From Haloferax mucosum ATCC BAA-1512 (GTDB lineage Archaea > Halobacteriota > Halobacteria > Halobacteriales > Haloferacaceae): a DNA stretch of 64,000 nt. The translations under genes and the position numbers were made by a program. Every line of letters begins with the position of its first letter. The stretch's first letter is position 1. Where the stretch lies: positions 186,001 through 250,000 of the forward strand of contig NZ_AOLN01000018.1 in assembly GCF_000337815.1 (NCBI RefSeq). The letters run 5' to 3'. Below are positions 33,257 through 42,605 of this stretch, piece by piece. The notes beneath the pieces are model-generated. The model saw only the letters and a list, made by a program, of their open reading frames with translations. It was not told the origin of the DNA and made no database searches.

Positions 33257-33532
33257 TTACATCCCCATGTCCGCCGCGTCCTCCGGGACGGGGAGGTCGT
33301 GCGGCGAGACACCGAGGAGTTCCGCGGCGTGGTCGAGCGCCATGTCGAAGCCGTAGTATCGCTCTAATTCGTCGCCATCGACGGTCGGTCGCACTTTCAA
33401 CATCGCGTAGCCGTCGATGTTCTGTGCGAGGGCGGCGGTACGGCCCTCGCGGTCGAATTCGAGGACGCGCTCGGAGTCGGTGACGTAGTACCGCGCGGTG
33501 ATGTCGGCGGCGGTCGCCTCCTGCTCACTCAT
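33257..33532 (-). CDS. conserved haloarchaeal hypothetical protein (91 aa)
   Basis: The 91-residue acidic protein (ITARYYVTDSERVLEFDREGR, in short parts) has no membrane span, cysteine or recognisable catalytic motif. The C-terminus HDLPVPEDAADMGM looks conserved in my memory of related genomes (possibly DUF7111). It is convergent with pssA and divergent from the PadR-like gene. Function unknown. Confidence 0.7.
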   Translation of the reverse strand: MSEQEATAADITARYYVTDSERVLEFDREGRTAALAQNIDGYAMLKVRPTVDGDELERYYGFDMALDHAAELLGVSPHDLPVPEDAADMGM

Positions 33533-33645
33533 GAGCGACGCTACGGACTGGGGTGTGTCTAATGTACCGGTTCTATCGAGGACCGCCGTGCGAGTCCGAC
33601 CCCGAGAACGAAAGTGACGTGTCGCTCCTTCGAGGACCAGAAGGT

Positions 33646-33960
33646 ATGTGGTTTCAGAGCGGCCGTCGGCGCGACCTGTGTGCTATCCTCTACGATGCGG
33701 GCGAACTCCGGGGACAGAAGGCGAAGACGCGATTAGAGCGCTACTACGACGTCCGAATCGACCCGCAGTCGTTCTACGCCACCCTCGACGCACTTGTGGA
33801 GTCGGGGCACCTCGAACGGCGGACCGAGGGGATACACGACGTGTACGGACTCACCGAAGCGGGAGCGAGTCGTGTCGAATCGTACTTCGCGTGGCTCACG
33901 GAACGCGTAGAAAACAGCGAGCGGCAGGTTTCCGACGCGGGCGGCCGCTCGCTCGATTGA
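33646..33960 (+). CDS. PadR-like winged-helix regulator
   Basis: From ATG 33646 the 104-residue protein (MWFQSGRRRDLCAILYDAG) has a winged-helix pattern with the wing residues YATLDALVESGHLERR and a following YGLTEAGASRVE, typical of PadR-type regulators. A GTG or ATG start 28-31 codons upstream is possible but gives a proline-rich N-terminus without helix pattern. The target genes are unknown; the neighbour is the acyl-CoA dehydrogenase gene, convergent. Confidence 0.75.
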   Translation: MWFQSGRRRDLCAILYDAGELRGQKAKTRLERYYDVRIDPQSFYATLDALVESGHLERRTEGIHDVYGLTEAGASRVESYFAWLTERVENSERQVSDAGGRSLD

Positions 33961-34029
33961 GGCTGTTTTCGTCTGGCACCTCGATTGAGACTGCTATGTG
34001 TACTTCCACTGCCACCTCTATTGCTACGC

Positions 34030-35172
34030 CTACTTCTGTACCCAGTCGCCGATGGTGTTGCGGAGAATCTCGCTCGTGCCCTCGTAGATTTCGTTGAGTT
34101 TGGCGTCGCGGTAGTAGCGCTCGGCCGCGAAATCCTTAGTGTAGCCGTAGCCGCCGTGAATCTGGATGCCTTCGTTTGCGACTTCGCGGCTAATCTCGCT
34201 GGCGTAAAGTTTCGCCTGTGCGGCCTCCTTGATGAACGTCTCGTCGCGTATCTTTAGGTCCGCGGCCTTGTGCATGAGAAGCTTGGCGGCCTGTACTTTC
34301 GTGTCCATGTCGGCGAGTTTGTGCTTGATCGCTTGGAAGTCGCCGATGGGTTGGTCGAACTGCTCGCGCTCGCCGGCGTACTGCACGGCGTCGTCGAGGG
34401 CGGCGCGGGCGATACCGATAGAACGCGCCGCGATGGTGATTCGACCGCCGTTGAGTGTCTTCAGTGCGTGGACGAAGCCGTCGCCTTCGTCGCCGAGGAG
34501 TCGGTCTTCGGGAATTCGCATGTCGTCGAAGCGGAGTTCGGCCGTCGGACAGCCTTTGTCACCGAGTTTGTGCTCGGTGCCTTCGACGACGAACCCGTCG
34601 TCTTCCTCGGGTCGGACGATGAACGAGGAGATTCCTTTGTTACCCGCGTCGGGGTCAGTCTTGGCGAAGATGATGACCGTGTCGGCGACAGAGCCGTTCG
34701 AAATCCAGAGCTTGCCGCCGTTGACGACGTACTCGTCGCCGTCTTTCACGGCCGTCGTCTCCATCGCGGGGACGTCGCTTCCCGCGCCCGGTTCGGAGAG
34801 CGCGAACGCGCCGATGTCCGTACCCTCGTTGACCGGCGTGAGGTACGTCTGTTTCTGGTCTTCGTCGCCGAACGCGTAGAGCATGTTGCCCGCGAGACTC
34901 GTGTGCGCCGCGACGATAGTTCCCAGTCCGCCGGAACCGCGAGAAATCTCTTCGAGACCGATAGCGTAGGAGTGATAGTCGAGACCCGCACCGCCGTACT
35001 CCTCGGGGAACGGCATGCCCATCAATCCGAGTTCGCCCATCTCGCGGACGAGGTCTGCGGGGAACTCGTCGGTTTCGTCGATTTCCGCTGCGCGAGGTTT
35101 GACCTCCTCGTCAACGAACTCCGAAACCATCTCCTTGATCTGCTTTTGCTCTGCTGTGAGCGCGAAGTCCAT
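34030..35172 (-). CDS. acyl-CoA dehydrogenase
   Basis: The 380-residue flavoprotein has the FAD/substrate motifs ALSEPGAGSDV and WISNGSVAD, the arginine-rich dimer segment, and QIHGGYGYTKDF near the C-terminus. The YEGTSEI segment supplies the catalytic glutamate (about residue 365). It oxidises acyl-CoA to trans-2-enoyl-CoA, passing electrons to ETF. Chain-length preference is not evident. It is transcribed alone. Confidence 0.93.
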   Translation of the reverse strand: MDFALTAEQKQIKEMVSEFVDEEVKPRAAEIDETDEFPADLVREMGELGLMGMPFPEEYGGAGLDYHSYAIGLEEISRGSGGLGTIVAAHTSLAGNMLYAFGDEDQKQTYLTPVNEGTDIGAFALSEPGAGSDVPAMETTAVKDGDEYVVNGGKLWISNGSVADTVIIFAKTDPDAGNKGISSFIVRPEEDDGFVVEGTEHKLGDKGCPTAELRFDDMRIPEDRLLGDEGDGFVHALKTLNGGRITIAARSIGIARAALDDAVQYAGEREQFDQPIGDFQAIKHKLADMDTKVQAAKLLMHKAADLKIRDETFIKEAAQAKLYASEISREVANEGIQIHGGYGYTKDFAAERYYRDAKLNEIYEGTSEILRNTIGDWVQK

Positions 35173-35238
35173 ACAGGTTCTTACATTGACTATGCTTATG
35201 ATTTTCTCCTGCGGCGTTGCGGCGTGTAGCCCACGAAA

Positions 35239-35247
35239 CTTTTTATC
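35239..35247 (+). promoter_or_regulatory. TATA box of the squalene/phytoene synthase gene
   Basis: CTTTTTATC lies 29-37 nt upstream of the ATG at 35276, preceded by a BRE-like CGAAA. Confidence 0.5.
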
Positions 35248-35275
35248 CCCCCTTCCTAATACCGGTACGCTTCGA

Positions 35276-36352
35276 ATGTCTCGACACGCCGATGCCCGGC
35301 CACCGGCAACTGATGACGACCTCGACTGGTGTCACGATGCAGTTCAGGGTGTCTCTCGCACCTTCGCCCTCACTGTGGATGTCCTCGACGAACCGATGGC
35401 ATCCCACATCTGTATCGGCTATCTCCTCTGTCGAATCGCCGACACCGTTGAAGATTCGTCGTCTATCGCCCCCGACGAGCAGGCTCGCCTCCTTCGACTC
35501 TACGACCGCGCGCTCGACCCCGACGATGACACCAGCGTCGATGCGTTCGTCGCCGCGGTCCAGTCTCATCTCCCGCCCGAAGACGAGCGGTCCGACGACT
35601 GGATGGTCGTCGCCAACACCGCTCGCGTTTTCCGGACGTTCGAGTCACTGCCGACCGATGTCCGCGAAGCGGTGACGCCGCCGGTCCGAGAACTGGTCTC
35701 GGGCATGGCGATGTTCGTCGAACGGTACTCGAAGACCGGGGGACTTCGCATCCAATCGCGGGAAGAACTCGAAGAGTACTGTTACTACGCCGCCGGAACC
35801 GTCGGCAACCTCATCACGAACCTCGTGACGCGCGGAAACGTGGACAGCGAGCGCCGCTCGCGGCTCTACGACACCGCCGAGGAGTTCGGACTGCTCCTCC
35901 AACTCGTGAACATCGCAAAGGACGTTCACGACGACTACACGTCCGAGAACAACGTCTATCTCCCCGCCGAGTGGCTCGAAGACGTCGGCGTCCCACAGGA
36001 AGATGTCGTCAAGCCGGAACACAGAGACGAGACGGCATCGGTCGTACAACGGACCGCGGACCACGCCAAGTCGTTCCTCGACGACGCGCAGATGTACCTC
36101 GAAACGGTGCCGCTCCGCGAGGGCAACACGCTCGCCGCGTGGGCGATTCCGTTCCTGCTCGCGGTCGGGACGCTCCGCGAACTCGTCGCCAATCCCGAAC
36201 ACGCTGTGACCGGCGAGGGTGTCAAAGTGTCGCGCCAGGAAGTGTTCGCCGTCGTCACCGCGATGAACGACGCCAGTTCCGACTCGCTCGCTGAGATGCG
36301 AGAGATCATCTCTAGCCAGCCGTTCCACCGCGCGACGACCAGCCTCGACTGA
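35276..36352 (+). CDS. squalene/phytoene synthase family protein (likely squalene synthase)
   Basis: The 358-residue protein has both prenyl-diphosphate binding motifs: DTVED at residues 56-60 and NIAKDVHDD near 211-219. YCYYAAGTVGNL lies between them. These enzymes condense two farnesyl (or geranylgeranyl) diphosphates head to head. Overall length and motifs fit farnesyl-diphosphate farnesyltransferase, giving squalene, an abundant haloarchaeal lipid. Phytoene synthase activity is the alternative. The open frame extends upstream but crosses the divergent gene, so ATG 35276 behind the TATA box is the start. Confidence 0.87.
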   Translation: MSRHADARPPATDDDLDWCHDAVQGVSRTFALTVDVLDEPMASHICIGYLLCRIADTVEDSSSIAPDEQARLLRLYDRALDPDDDTSVDAFVAAVQSHLPPEDERSDDWMVVANTARVFRTFESLPTDVREAVTPPVRELVSGMAMFVERYSKTGGLRIQSREELEEYCYYAAGTVGNLITNLVTRGNVDSERRSRLYDTAEEFGLLLQLVNIAKDVHDDYTSENNVYLPAEWLEDVGVPQEDVVKPEHRDETASVVQRTADHAKSFLDDAQMYLETVPLREGNTLAAWAIPFLLAVGTLRELVANPEHAVTGEGVKVSRQEVFAVVTAMNDASSDSLAEMREIISSQPFHRATTSLD

Positions 36353-36490
36353 ACGCGCGCTTCGAGCGGCCGGGAATCGTATTTTCGAACTCGTTTTCGG
36401 TTCGTCTTCCCCAGTTACCGATGGCCGGACCGCCGCGCGCGGCGATTTTCCCTCCCCCGTGTCGTCGCGTGACGGGCGCAGTTTGGGAGG

Positions 36491-36500
36491 ATTTTTAGTA
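36491..36500 (+). promoter_or_regulatory. TATA box of the CoxC gene
   Basis: ATTTTTAGTA lies 22-31 nt upstream of the ATG at 36522. Confidence 0.45.
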
Positions 36501-36521
36501 ACCCAACTATAACGGGCGCCT

Positions 36522-37370
36522 ATGAGTACCGAAGAAGCACACGACGACCACGGCCATCACCTGCCGGCGGTTCAGGACTGGCCGCGCGGCTTCGGCGAGG
36601 CGAGTTGGTGGCCGTTCGTCACCGCCGTCGGGGGCGCGGGTATCTACACCGGTGCTGGTCTGTACGTCATGGGACAGGACGGAATCGTCGGGGAGATGCT
36701 CGGCCCAGCCGTGTTCATCGGCAGTATCTTCCTCTTCCTGGCCGGTATCTACGGCTGGTTGTACCACGCCTTCGTGAGCCACTTCTGGTCGCGCGATGCG
36801 AGCCAGAAGAGTGCATCGAAGCTTCGATGGGGAATGATCGCGTTCCTCGGGTCCGAACTTGCGACGTTCGGCGCCCTGTTCACGTATTACTTCTTCATCC
36901 GCGCCGGGACGTGGCCGCCACAAGAACTGCCACACCTAACCGGGTCGCTCGTGATAGCCAACACGGCGCTCCTGATTGCGTCGAGTTTCACGCTCCACTG
37001 GGCGCACGTGGCCATCCGTAACGAGAACCGACGGAACTTCATCCTCGGACTCGCGGTCACGCTCCTCCTCGGTACCGTCTTCATCGGGGGGCAGGTCTAC
37101 GAGTACTACGAGTTCATCGTCCACTCCGAATTCTCGCTCACGACGGGCATCTTCGGCTCCGCGTTCTACGGTCTCACCGGCCTGCACGGACTGCACGTCT
37201 CGCTCGGTGCGGTGATTCTCGGTATCGTCTTCGTTCGCGCACTTCGCGGTCAGTACTCCGCCGAACGCCACGTCTCCGTGAGCACGGCTTCCATGTACTG
37301 GCACTTCGTCGACGTGGTGTGGATTTTCCTCGTCGTCGTGCTGTACGTCGGCGCGGAAGTCGGCGCGTAA
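36522..37370 (+). CDS. cytochrome c oxidase subunit III-like protein
   Basis: The 282-residue protein has a His-rich N-terminus (HDDHGHH) and seven hydrophobic spans. Subunit III signatures include the segment FLGSELATFGALFTYYF and the C-terminal GLTGLHGLHVSLGA followed by HFVDVVWIFLVVVLY (short parts of a longer match). It is part of a haem-copper terminal oxidase. No other oxidase subunit gene lies in the window, so it is encoded apart from subunits I and II. It faces the K+ channel gene. Confidence 0.92.
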   Translation: MSTEEAHDDHGHHLPAVQDWPRGFGEASWWPFVTAVGGAGIYTGAGLYVMGQDGIVGEMLGPAVFIGSIFLFLAGIYGWLYHAFVSHFWSRDASQKSASKLRWGMIAFLGSELATFGALFTYYFFIRAGTWPPQELPHLTGSLVIANTALLIASSFTLHWAHVAIRNENRRNFILGLAVTLLLGTVFIGGQVYEYYEFIVHSEFSLTTGIFGSAFYGLTGLHGLHVSLGAVILGIVFVRALRGQYSAERHVSVSTASMYWHFVDVVWIFLVVVLYVGAEVGA

Positions 37371-37722
37371 TCGACGGAACGCCCTCGATACGCAGACAAC
37401 GCCGCGACCGGTTCTTTTTATACGACTGCTCCGAGACCCACTGGTGCCGGCGCGTCCTGTCTGAGGATGGCTTGCGAGCGTCCACTGCCATGGGTTGTTC
37501 GGACCGCTGTCCCCGGACGAATTGACGCGTCTGGCTTCTCGCAATCGAAGTTCCGAGTGTTCCACAGAGCCAGAGCCGGACACGGATTGGGAGGACAGAC
37601 CGCGATAGGCCGGAGCCGACTCCGTGATGCAAAAGGCGAGCACAGACAGTGCAGTAACAGACAGTGCAGTAACAACAGGGTCGCACGGAGTCGGAGCGAC
37701 GAAAATCGCTTCCGGAAGCGCC
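37371..37722. other. 352-bp gene-free region with TATA box and tandem repeat
   Basis: No convincing protein is encoded; the open frames are Arg- and Cys-rich and unlike haloarchaeal proteins. A TATA-like TTTTTATACG at 37415-37424 could start a rightward transcript, and a perfect tandem repeat of 15 bp lies near its end. A non-coding RNA is possible but not shown. Confidence 0.4.
37642..37671 (+). repeat. perfect 2 x 15-bp tandem repeat
   Basis: ACAGACAGTGCAGTA occurs twice head to tail with no mismatch, 51 bp beyond the stop of the K+ channel gene. Confidence 0.8.
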
Positions 37723-39381
37723 TCAGCCGAACTGTTCGTTGAACCGGTAGATATCTTTGTCCACGCCCGCGACGACGAGGTCGTCCTGTGCCTTGACGCG
37801 GAAATCCGGGCCGATTTCGGTCACGAGCGTCCCGTCTCGCTCGACGGCGATAACGGTGCAGTTGGTTCTGGCGCGAACGTCCGCCTCGGCGAGTGACCGC
37901 CCCACGAGATTCGGGGCGTTCGTTCGGACGATTTCGATTTGCGATTGCGGCGCGATGACCTCCTCGTCGAGGACCGTCGAAGCGAGCATTCGACCCGCGA
38001 CGGTCGAAAGCGCAAGCACGTAGTCGGCCCCCGCGCGGTAGAGTTTCGCAATGCTCTCGGTTTCGTTCGCCCGCGCGATGACCTCTGTCTCCTCCGAGAC
38101 GCGCTCGGAGACGAGCGTAGCGAATACCGCCGTTGTGTCGTTGTCGAGCGCGAGAAGCACCCCGCGAGCCTCCGTCACATTGGCCGCAGAGAGCGTCCGC
38201 GGGTCGGTAATGTCGCCGACGACATCGACGCCGGGTTTGTCCGTTTTATCGACGACGAGGTGCGGAACACCGGCGCTCGCCAGCGTCTCGGCCGCGGTCG
38301 AACCGACTTCGCCGTAGCCCGCGACGATGACAGTGCCGCGGCGGAACCGGCGGGCCGACGAGAGCGTGAGTCCGCGGAGTTCTTCGAGTTGTTTCTCCCG
38401 GCCAACGACGAGCAGGATGGTGTGTTCGTCGATGACGGCGTCCGGCGCGGGCGGGGAAACGAACTCGCCGGAAAACCACGCTCCGATGACGTTGACGCCG
38501 GCCGTCTGGCCGATGCCGCTTTCGGCTATCGTCTCGCCTTCGACCGGACTCCCGCGCTGGACGAGGAGTTCCGCGACCTCGAAATCCTCGCCGATTTCGA
38601 TGGCGTCGCCGAGTGCCGATGAGATGGAGGTGGTCGCCTTCCCGGCGAGGCTCTCACCGAGCAGACGCCGGGGAGAGACGACGGTATCGGCACCGGCGTA
38701 GCGGTGGTAGTCGGCGACGCTCGGGTTCTCGATGACGCTGACGACGCGGGCGTCCGGCGCGGCCTGCTTCGCGGCGAGGATGATGCTCGCGTTCGTCTCG
38801 TCGTCGTCGTCGGCGACGATAGCGAGTGAGTCCGTGGCGTTGGCCGCCTGTAGCGCCTCGACGGATTCGGGGTCGCCGTGGATGACCTCGTAGTCCTCCG
38901 CGTGGAGTTTTTCGGCGTAGTCGCGGTCGGATTCGATGACGACGTACGGAACGCCCATCGAGTCGAGTTCGTCCACGAGCGCGTCTCCTCGGGGGGTGAA
39001 CGTACAGATAACGACGTGTTCTACCAACTCGGATTCGGACGGCGGTGCCGTCCGGAGTGCGTCTTCGACGAGCGGGACGATAAACAGCGGAAGCGTGAGG
39101 AAGACGGTGGTGACGCCCGCGAGTTGCATCACGATCGAAAGCAGGAGAAGCGGCGGCGAATCGAGCCACAGCCCAGTCTGTTCGCCGTAGCCGTTCGTCG
39201 TGAACGTCTCGACGACGAAGTGGAGCGCAAGAAGAAACGACATGTCCTCGCCGGCGTACCGCCCGACTGCCCACTGATAGACGACGGTAAATGCGAGCAT
39301 CAAAAGCGCCGCGCCAGCGAGGTACCGGCCGAGACGCTGTTTGGCTTTCGACAAACCGGAGCCGCCGCCCGAAATCGACAT
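37723..39381 (-). CDS. potassium channel with two TrkA (RCK) modules
   Basis: The 552-residue protein has two N-terminal membrane spans enclosing a pore loop TTNGYGE (residues 61-67). Two TrkA-N Rossmann domains start near HVVICTFTPRGDALVDEL and VIVAGYGEVGSTAAETLA (short parts). Each is followed by a TrkA-C domain. It is an RCK-gated K+ channel or uptake regulator, central to halophile osmotic balance. The filter differs from canonical TVGYGD. Only the second TrkA-N keeps a clear GYGEVG dinucleotide motif; the first has FTPRG. Confidence 0.9.
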   Translation of the reverse strand: MSISGGGSGLSKAKQRLGRYLAGAALLMLAFTVVYQWAVGRYAGEDMSFLLALHFVVETFTTNGYGEQTGLWLDSPPLLLLSIVMQLAGVTTVFLTLPLFIVPLVEDALRTAPPSESELVEHVVICTFTPRGDALVDELDSMGVPYVVIESDRDYAEKLHAEDYEVIHGDPESVEALQAANATDSLAIVADDDDETNASIILAAKQAAPDARVVSVIENPSVADYHRYAGADTVVSPRRLLGESLAGKATTSISSALGDAIEIGEDFEVAELLVQRGSPVEGETIAESGIGQTAGVNVIGAWFSGEFVSPPAPDAVIDEHTILLVVGREKQLEELRGLTLSSARRFRRGTVIVAGYGEVGSTAAETLASAGVPHLVVDKTDKPGVDVVGDITDPRTLSAANVTEARGVLLALDNDTTAVFATLVSERVSEETEVIARANETESIAKLYRAGADYVLALSTVAGRMLASTVLDEEVIAPQSQIEIVRTNAPNLVGRSLAEADVRARTNCTVIAVERDGTLVTEIGPDFRVKAQDDLVVAGVDKDIYRFNEQFG

Positions 39382-39434
39382 ACTCCCGCTATGACCGTCG
39401 GTGTTTAAAAATGGACCCGCCCGGTATCAGATAT

Positions 39435-39794
39435 ATGGGTCGCCACAGAGACGCCGCGGTCGCAGTCGTGTGCCTCCTTTTCGTCGGTGTCGGTCTCGCG
39501 GTCTTCCGCCCACGAATCCCCCTTTCGGTGGTTCTCGTCGGGCTATTCGGCACGCTCGCTCTCGAAGCAGTGCTGTCGCCGAGGCGGGTCCGAACGCGAG
39601 TCCGAGCGGTGTGGGAACGAACGGTCGTGCAAGTCATCAGCGTCGGAGCACTGCTCGTCGCGGTCGCATCGACCGTCGCTCTCGTCGGCCCGAGCGTGCT
39701 CGTGGCCGTCTGCTCCGGTCTCGTCACGTACCTCCTGTTGCTCGCGGCCGACGAATACCGCGCCCGGCGCGCCAACACTCCGAACAACTCGTAG
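39435..39794 (+). CDS. small membrane protein (119 aa)
   Basis: The product of ATG 39435 (MGRHRDAAVAVVCLLFVGV) has four hydrophobic segments: residues 7-24, 28-45, 68-86 and 89-105. Between spans two and three lies a basic loop (SPRRVRTRVRAVWERT). It is divergent from the K+ channel and 58 bp before the penicillin acylase gene. An ATG eight codons upstream is an alternative start. No family is recognised. Confidence 0.65.
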   Translation: MGRHRDAAVAVVCLLFVGVGLAVFRPRIPLSVVLVGLFGTLALEAVLSPRRVRTRVRAVWERTVVQVISVGALLVAVASTVALVGPSVLVAVCSGLVTYLLLLAADEYRARRANTPNNS

Positions 39795-39852
39795 CCCGTT
39801 GAGAATCGTCACGTGAGCAACGCTTATCCGACGACCGGCCACCATTGTGGGT

Positions 39853-42270
39853 ATGAATACCACGACCCGAACAGTCGTCGCCGTCGGGTGTGCGGCGGCG
39901 CTCGTGACGGCCGCACTGCTCGGGGGGTCGTATCTCGGTCTCGCCGCGCCGCTGTCTGGGGAACTCTACGACAGCGTCTCGCCACCGGACGCGACGCAGG
40001 TCGAGAGTCCCTACGGCTCGGCGAGCGTCTGGTACGACGAGACGGGCGTCCCGCACATCGAAGCCGAAAACGAGGAGGCGTTATACTTCGCCGTCGGCTA
40101 CGTGCAAGCCCGCGACCGCCTCTTCCGGATGGACCTCCAGCGCCGACTCATCGGCGGCGAACTCTCGGCGCTCGTCGGCGAGCAGACGCTCGATTCGGAC
40201 CGCTTCTACCGCCGTCTCGACTTCGAATCCGCCGCCGAAGCGTCGTGGGAGTCGGTCCGAGACACCGACGTTGGCCCGTCCATCGAAGCGTTCTCCGCTG
40301 GCGTGAACCACTACGCCGACACGGGAGCGACACCGCCGGAGTACGCTCTCATCGACGCCGAGTTCGAGGCGTGGACGCCGACCGACACGCTCCTCGTCGG
40401 GAAACTCATCTCGTGGCGACTCTCGGGGTCGTTTGCCGACCTCCGGACCGAGACCGCTCGCGCCCGACTCGGCCCGAACGCATCGGCGCTCTACCCCACG
40501 AGTCTCGACCACGAGGTCCCGATTATCCGCGACGTGGATGCCTCCGACGCGACACCGTTCTCGCCCGCGTCGGTCGTCGAAAACGCGTCGGACCCGACCG
40601 CGTCGGTGGAAGGCGACTTCGGCGCGCTCGCCGAGTGGACCGACGCCTACGACGCGGACCCGACCTATGGGTCGAACAACTGGGTCGTCTCCGGCGAACA
40701 CACCGCCTCCGGCGACCCGATTCTCGCCAACGACCCGCACCTCGGACTCAGCGTCCCTCCCGTCTGGTACGAGATGCATCTTTCGACCCCCGAGACGGAC
40801 GTTCGCGGCGTCGGCTTCCCCGGCATCCCGTTGGTCATCATCGGGCGGACCGCGGACGCCGCGTGGGGCGTGACGAACGTCGGCGGCGACTTCACCGACC
40901 TCTACACCTACGACCGCCGCGACGGCGGCTACGTCTACGAGGGCGACGTTCGGGCGTTCGAAACCGAGACGGAGGTAATCGAAGTCGCCGGCGGCGACGA
41001 CGTGGAACTCACCGTCAAGAAATCCGTCCACGGCCCGGTCATCGAACGCGGCGGAAAAACCGTCGGCGTCGCGTGGCCAGGTTTCTCGGCGACGAACGAG
41101 TCGCTGGGCGTCTATCGACTCAACCGCGCCGAGTCAGTCGCTGACGTCCGTGACGCGCTTCGCATCTGGGACGTGCCCGCACAGAACTTCGTCGCGGCCG
41201 ACAGCGCGGGTAACACCCTCTACTACCCGGCCGGGCGTTATCCGGTTCGGGTGACAGACGGGACCGTCGTACGCGGCGATACCGTGTTTAATGGCTCCAC
41301 CGGCGAGGGAGAGTGGCCCGGCTACGAACCCTACGGTCGGTCCTCGTGGGACGGCTTCGTCCCGTTCGAGTCGATTCCGCACGTGGACAACCCGGACGTG
41401 CTCGCGTCCGCCAACCAACGAACTATCGACGACCCGCCGTTCTACATGGGTACGCCGGCGACCTACGCCGACCCCTACCGCGGCCAACGTATCTACGACC
41501 AACTCGACGACGCGGCGTCGGACGGTGAGATAACGGCGGAGACGATGAAACGACTCCAGCGCGACGTTCGCTCCGAGGCCGCGGCGTCGTTCGTCCCGTA
41601 CGCGACGGCGGTCGAAGCGACCGAACAGATGTCGCCAGACGCGCGCGAACTCGCCGCCGAACTGGACGGGTGGGACGGTCGGATGACCGCCGATTCACGC
41701 GCGGCGCTCGTCTACCGCATCTGGCTGGACGAGTTCCGAACCGCGACGTTCGCCGACGAGTTCGAACCGGCGGGCATGGACGAGGACTACTACCCGCGGC
41801 TGTTCGTCCTCCAGCGACTCGACGCCGACTCGCAGTGGTACGACAATCGACGGACGCTCGACCGAACCGAGCGCCGAGAGGCCGTCGCCGCACAAGCGAT
41901 GAATCGGACGGCGGCGCGCATCGAGCGCGAGGGCTGGGACACCTACGGCGACTTCAACAGACTCGAACTGGCTCACCCGTTCGACCGCGAGTTCCTGAAC
42001 TACCCGGAGCGACCGATGGATGGTTCGCGGTTTACCGTGTTCAACTTCCGCGCGTCGGGAGAGACCCAAGTCGGCAGTAGTTGGCGGATGGTCGTTGACT
42101 TCTCCGAAACAGACGACTCGGTCGGCGTCATCCCCGGCGGCCAGCGCGGCGTCTTCTGGTCGGACCACTACCACGACCAACTCGACTCGTGGGCCGACGG
42201 ACGGTACAAGCCGCTCACGCTCGACCGTCCCGAAGGCGAACCGGATATCGTGTTCGGAGGCGAGCGATGA
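39853..42270 (+). CDS. penicillin acylase family Ntn-hydrolase
   Basis: The 805-residue precursor has an N-terminal signal/anchor (TRTVVAVGCAAALVTAALLGG), the alpha-chain segment YFAVGYVQARDRLFRMDLQRR in parts, and the autocleavage site YGSNNW with catalytic Ser274. The beta chain then carries DPHLGLSVPPVWYEMHLS (in parts) and GVTNVGGD. Family members are exported, self-cleave and hydrolyse amides such as acyl-homoserine lactones, penicillins or acyl-amino acids. The substrate here is unknown. A GTG two codons upstream is also possible. The gene heads a three-gene overlapping set. Confidence 0.9.
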   Translation: MNTTTRTVVAVGCAAALVTAALLGGSYLGLAAPLSGELYDSVSPPDATQVESPYGSASVWYDETGVPHIEAENEEALYFAVGYVQARDRLFRMDLQRRLIGGELSALVGEQTLDSDRFYRRLDFESAAEASWESVRDTDVGPSIEAFSAGVNHYADTGATPPEYALIDAEFEAWTPTDTLLVGKLISWRLSGSFADLRTETARARLGPNASALYPTSLDHEVPIIRDVDASDATPFSPASVVENASDPTASVEGDFGALAEWTDAYDADPTYGSNNWVVSGEHTASGDPILANDPHLGLSVPPVWYEMHLSTPETDVRGVGFPGIPLVIIGRTADAAWGVTNVGGDFTDLYTYDRRDGGYVYEGDVRAFETETEVIEVAGGDDVELTVKKSVHGPVIERGGKTVGVAWPGFSATNESLGVYRLNRAESVADVRDALRIWDVPAQNFVAADSAGNTLYYPAGRYPVRVTDGTVVRGDTVFNGSTGEGEWPGYEPYGRSSWDGFVPFESIPHVDNPDVLASANQRTIDDPPFYMGTPATYADPYRGQRIYDQLDDAASDGEITAETMKRLQRDVRSEAAASFVPYATAVEATEQMSPDARELAAELDGWDGRMTADSRAALVYRIWLDEFRTATFADEFEPAGMDEDYYPRLFVLQRLDADSQWYDNRRTLDRTERREAVAAQAMNRTAARIEREGWDTYGDFNRLELAHPFDREFLNYPERPMDGSRFTVFNFRASGETQVGSSWRMVVDFSETDDSVGVIPGGQRGVFWSDHYHDQLDSWADGRYKPLTLDRPEGEPDIVFGGER

Positions 42271-42605
42271 GTGTCGTCTCCGAACTCCGTCGCGGCCGCT
42301 ACGCCGAACTCGCGTTGGTCGTCGCCACGATAGTCGGTCTCGCGGCCGCGGCGGTCCACTGGATTGGTCTCGCCGTCGGCGGCGCGCTGGTCGGCGTCCT
42401 CGCCACCTCACTCCGCCGTGCCGTTCCGCAGGGACTCACCTTCGGTGGAGTGGCGGTCGCACTCCACGTTGGCATCGTCTGGTGGCACGGCGCGCTCGAC
42501 GCGCTGTTTTCGACGGGCATCCTGTTCGCGCTCACGGTCGGTATCGGCTTCGTATTGCCAGTACTCGCCGCGGTCGGGGCGCGTGCGCTGGTCAGCGATG
42601 ACTGA
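42267..42605 (+). CDS. small four-span membrane protein
   Basis: The 112-residue protein has hydrophobic segments near residues 14-32, 33-48, 58-74 and 80-106 separated by short polar turns. It overlaps the acylase stop (ATGA) and the next start, so it is translationally coupled on both sides. No motif is visible. A role with its operon partners at the membrane is possible. Confidence 0.7.
   Translation: MSVVSELRRGRYAELALVVATIVGLAAAAVHWIGLAVGGALVGVLATSLRRAVPQGLTFGGVAVALHVGIVWWHGALDALFSTGILFALTVGIGFVLPVLAAVGARALVSDD

Noticed and set aside
33955..34000. repeat of CTCGATTGAGGCTG / CTCGATTGAGACTG after the PadR-like gene
   Set aside because: Two short imperfect units without symmetry; probably a small local duplication with no evident function.
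37642..37671. possible CRISPR-like repeat
   Set aside because: Only two 15-bp units occur with no spacer and no cas gene.
37467..37742. 91-codon frame in the gap next to the K+ channel gene
   Set aside because: It is very basic and Ser/Arg-rich, unlike haloarchaeal proteins, and overlaps the channel gene end.
39813..41144. 443-codon Arg-rich frame over the acylase gene
   Set aside because: It is a shadow of the penicillin acylase reading frame, which has the catalytic serine and family segments.
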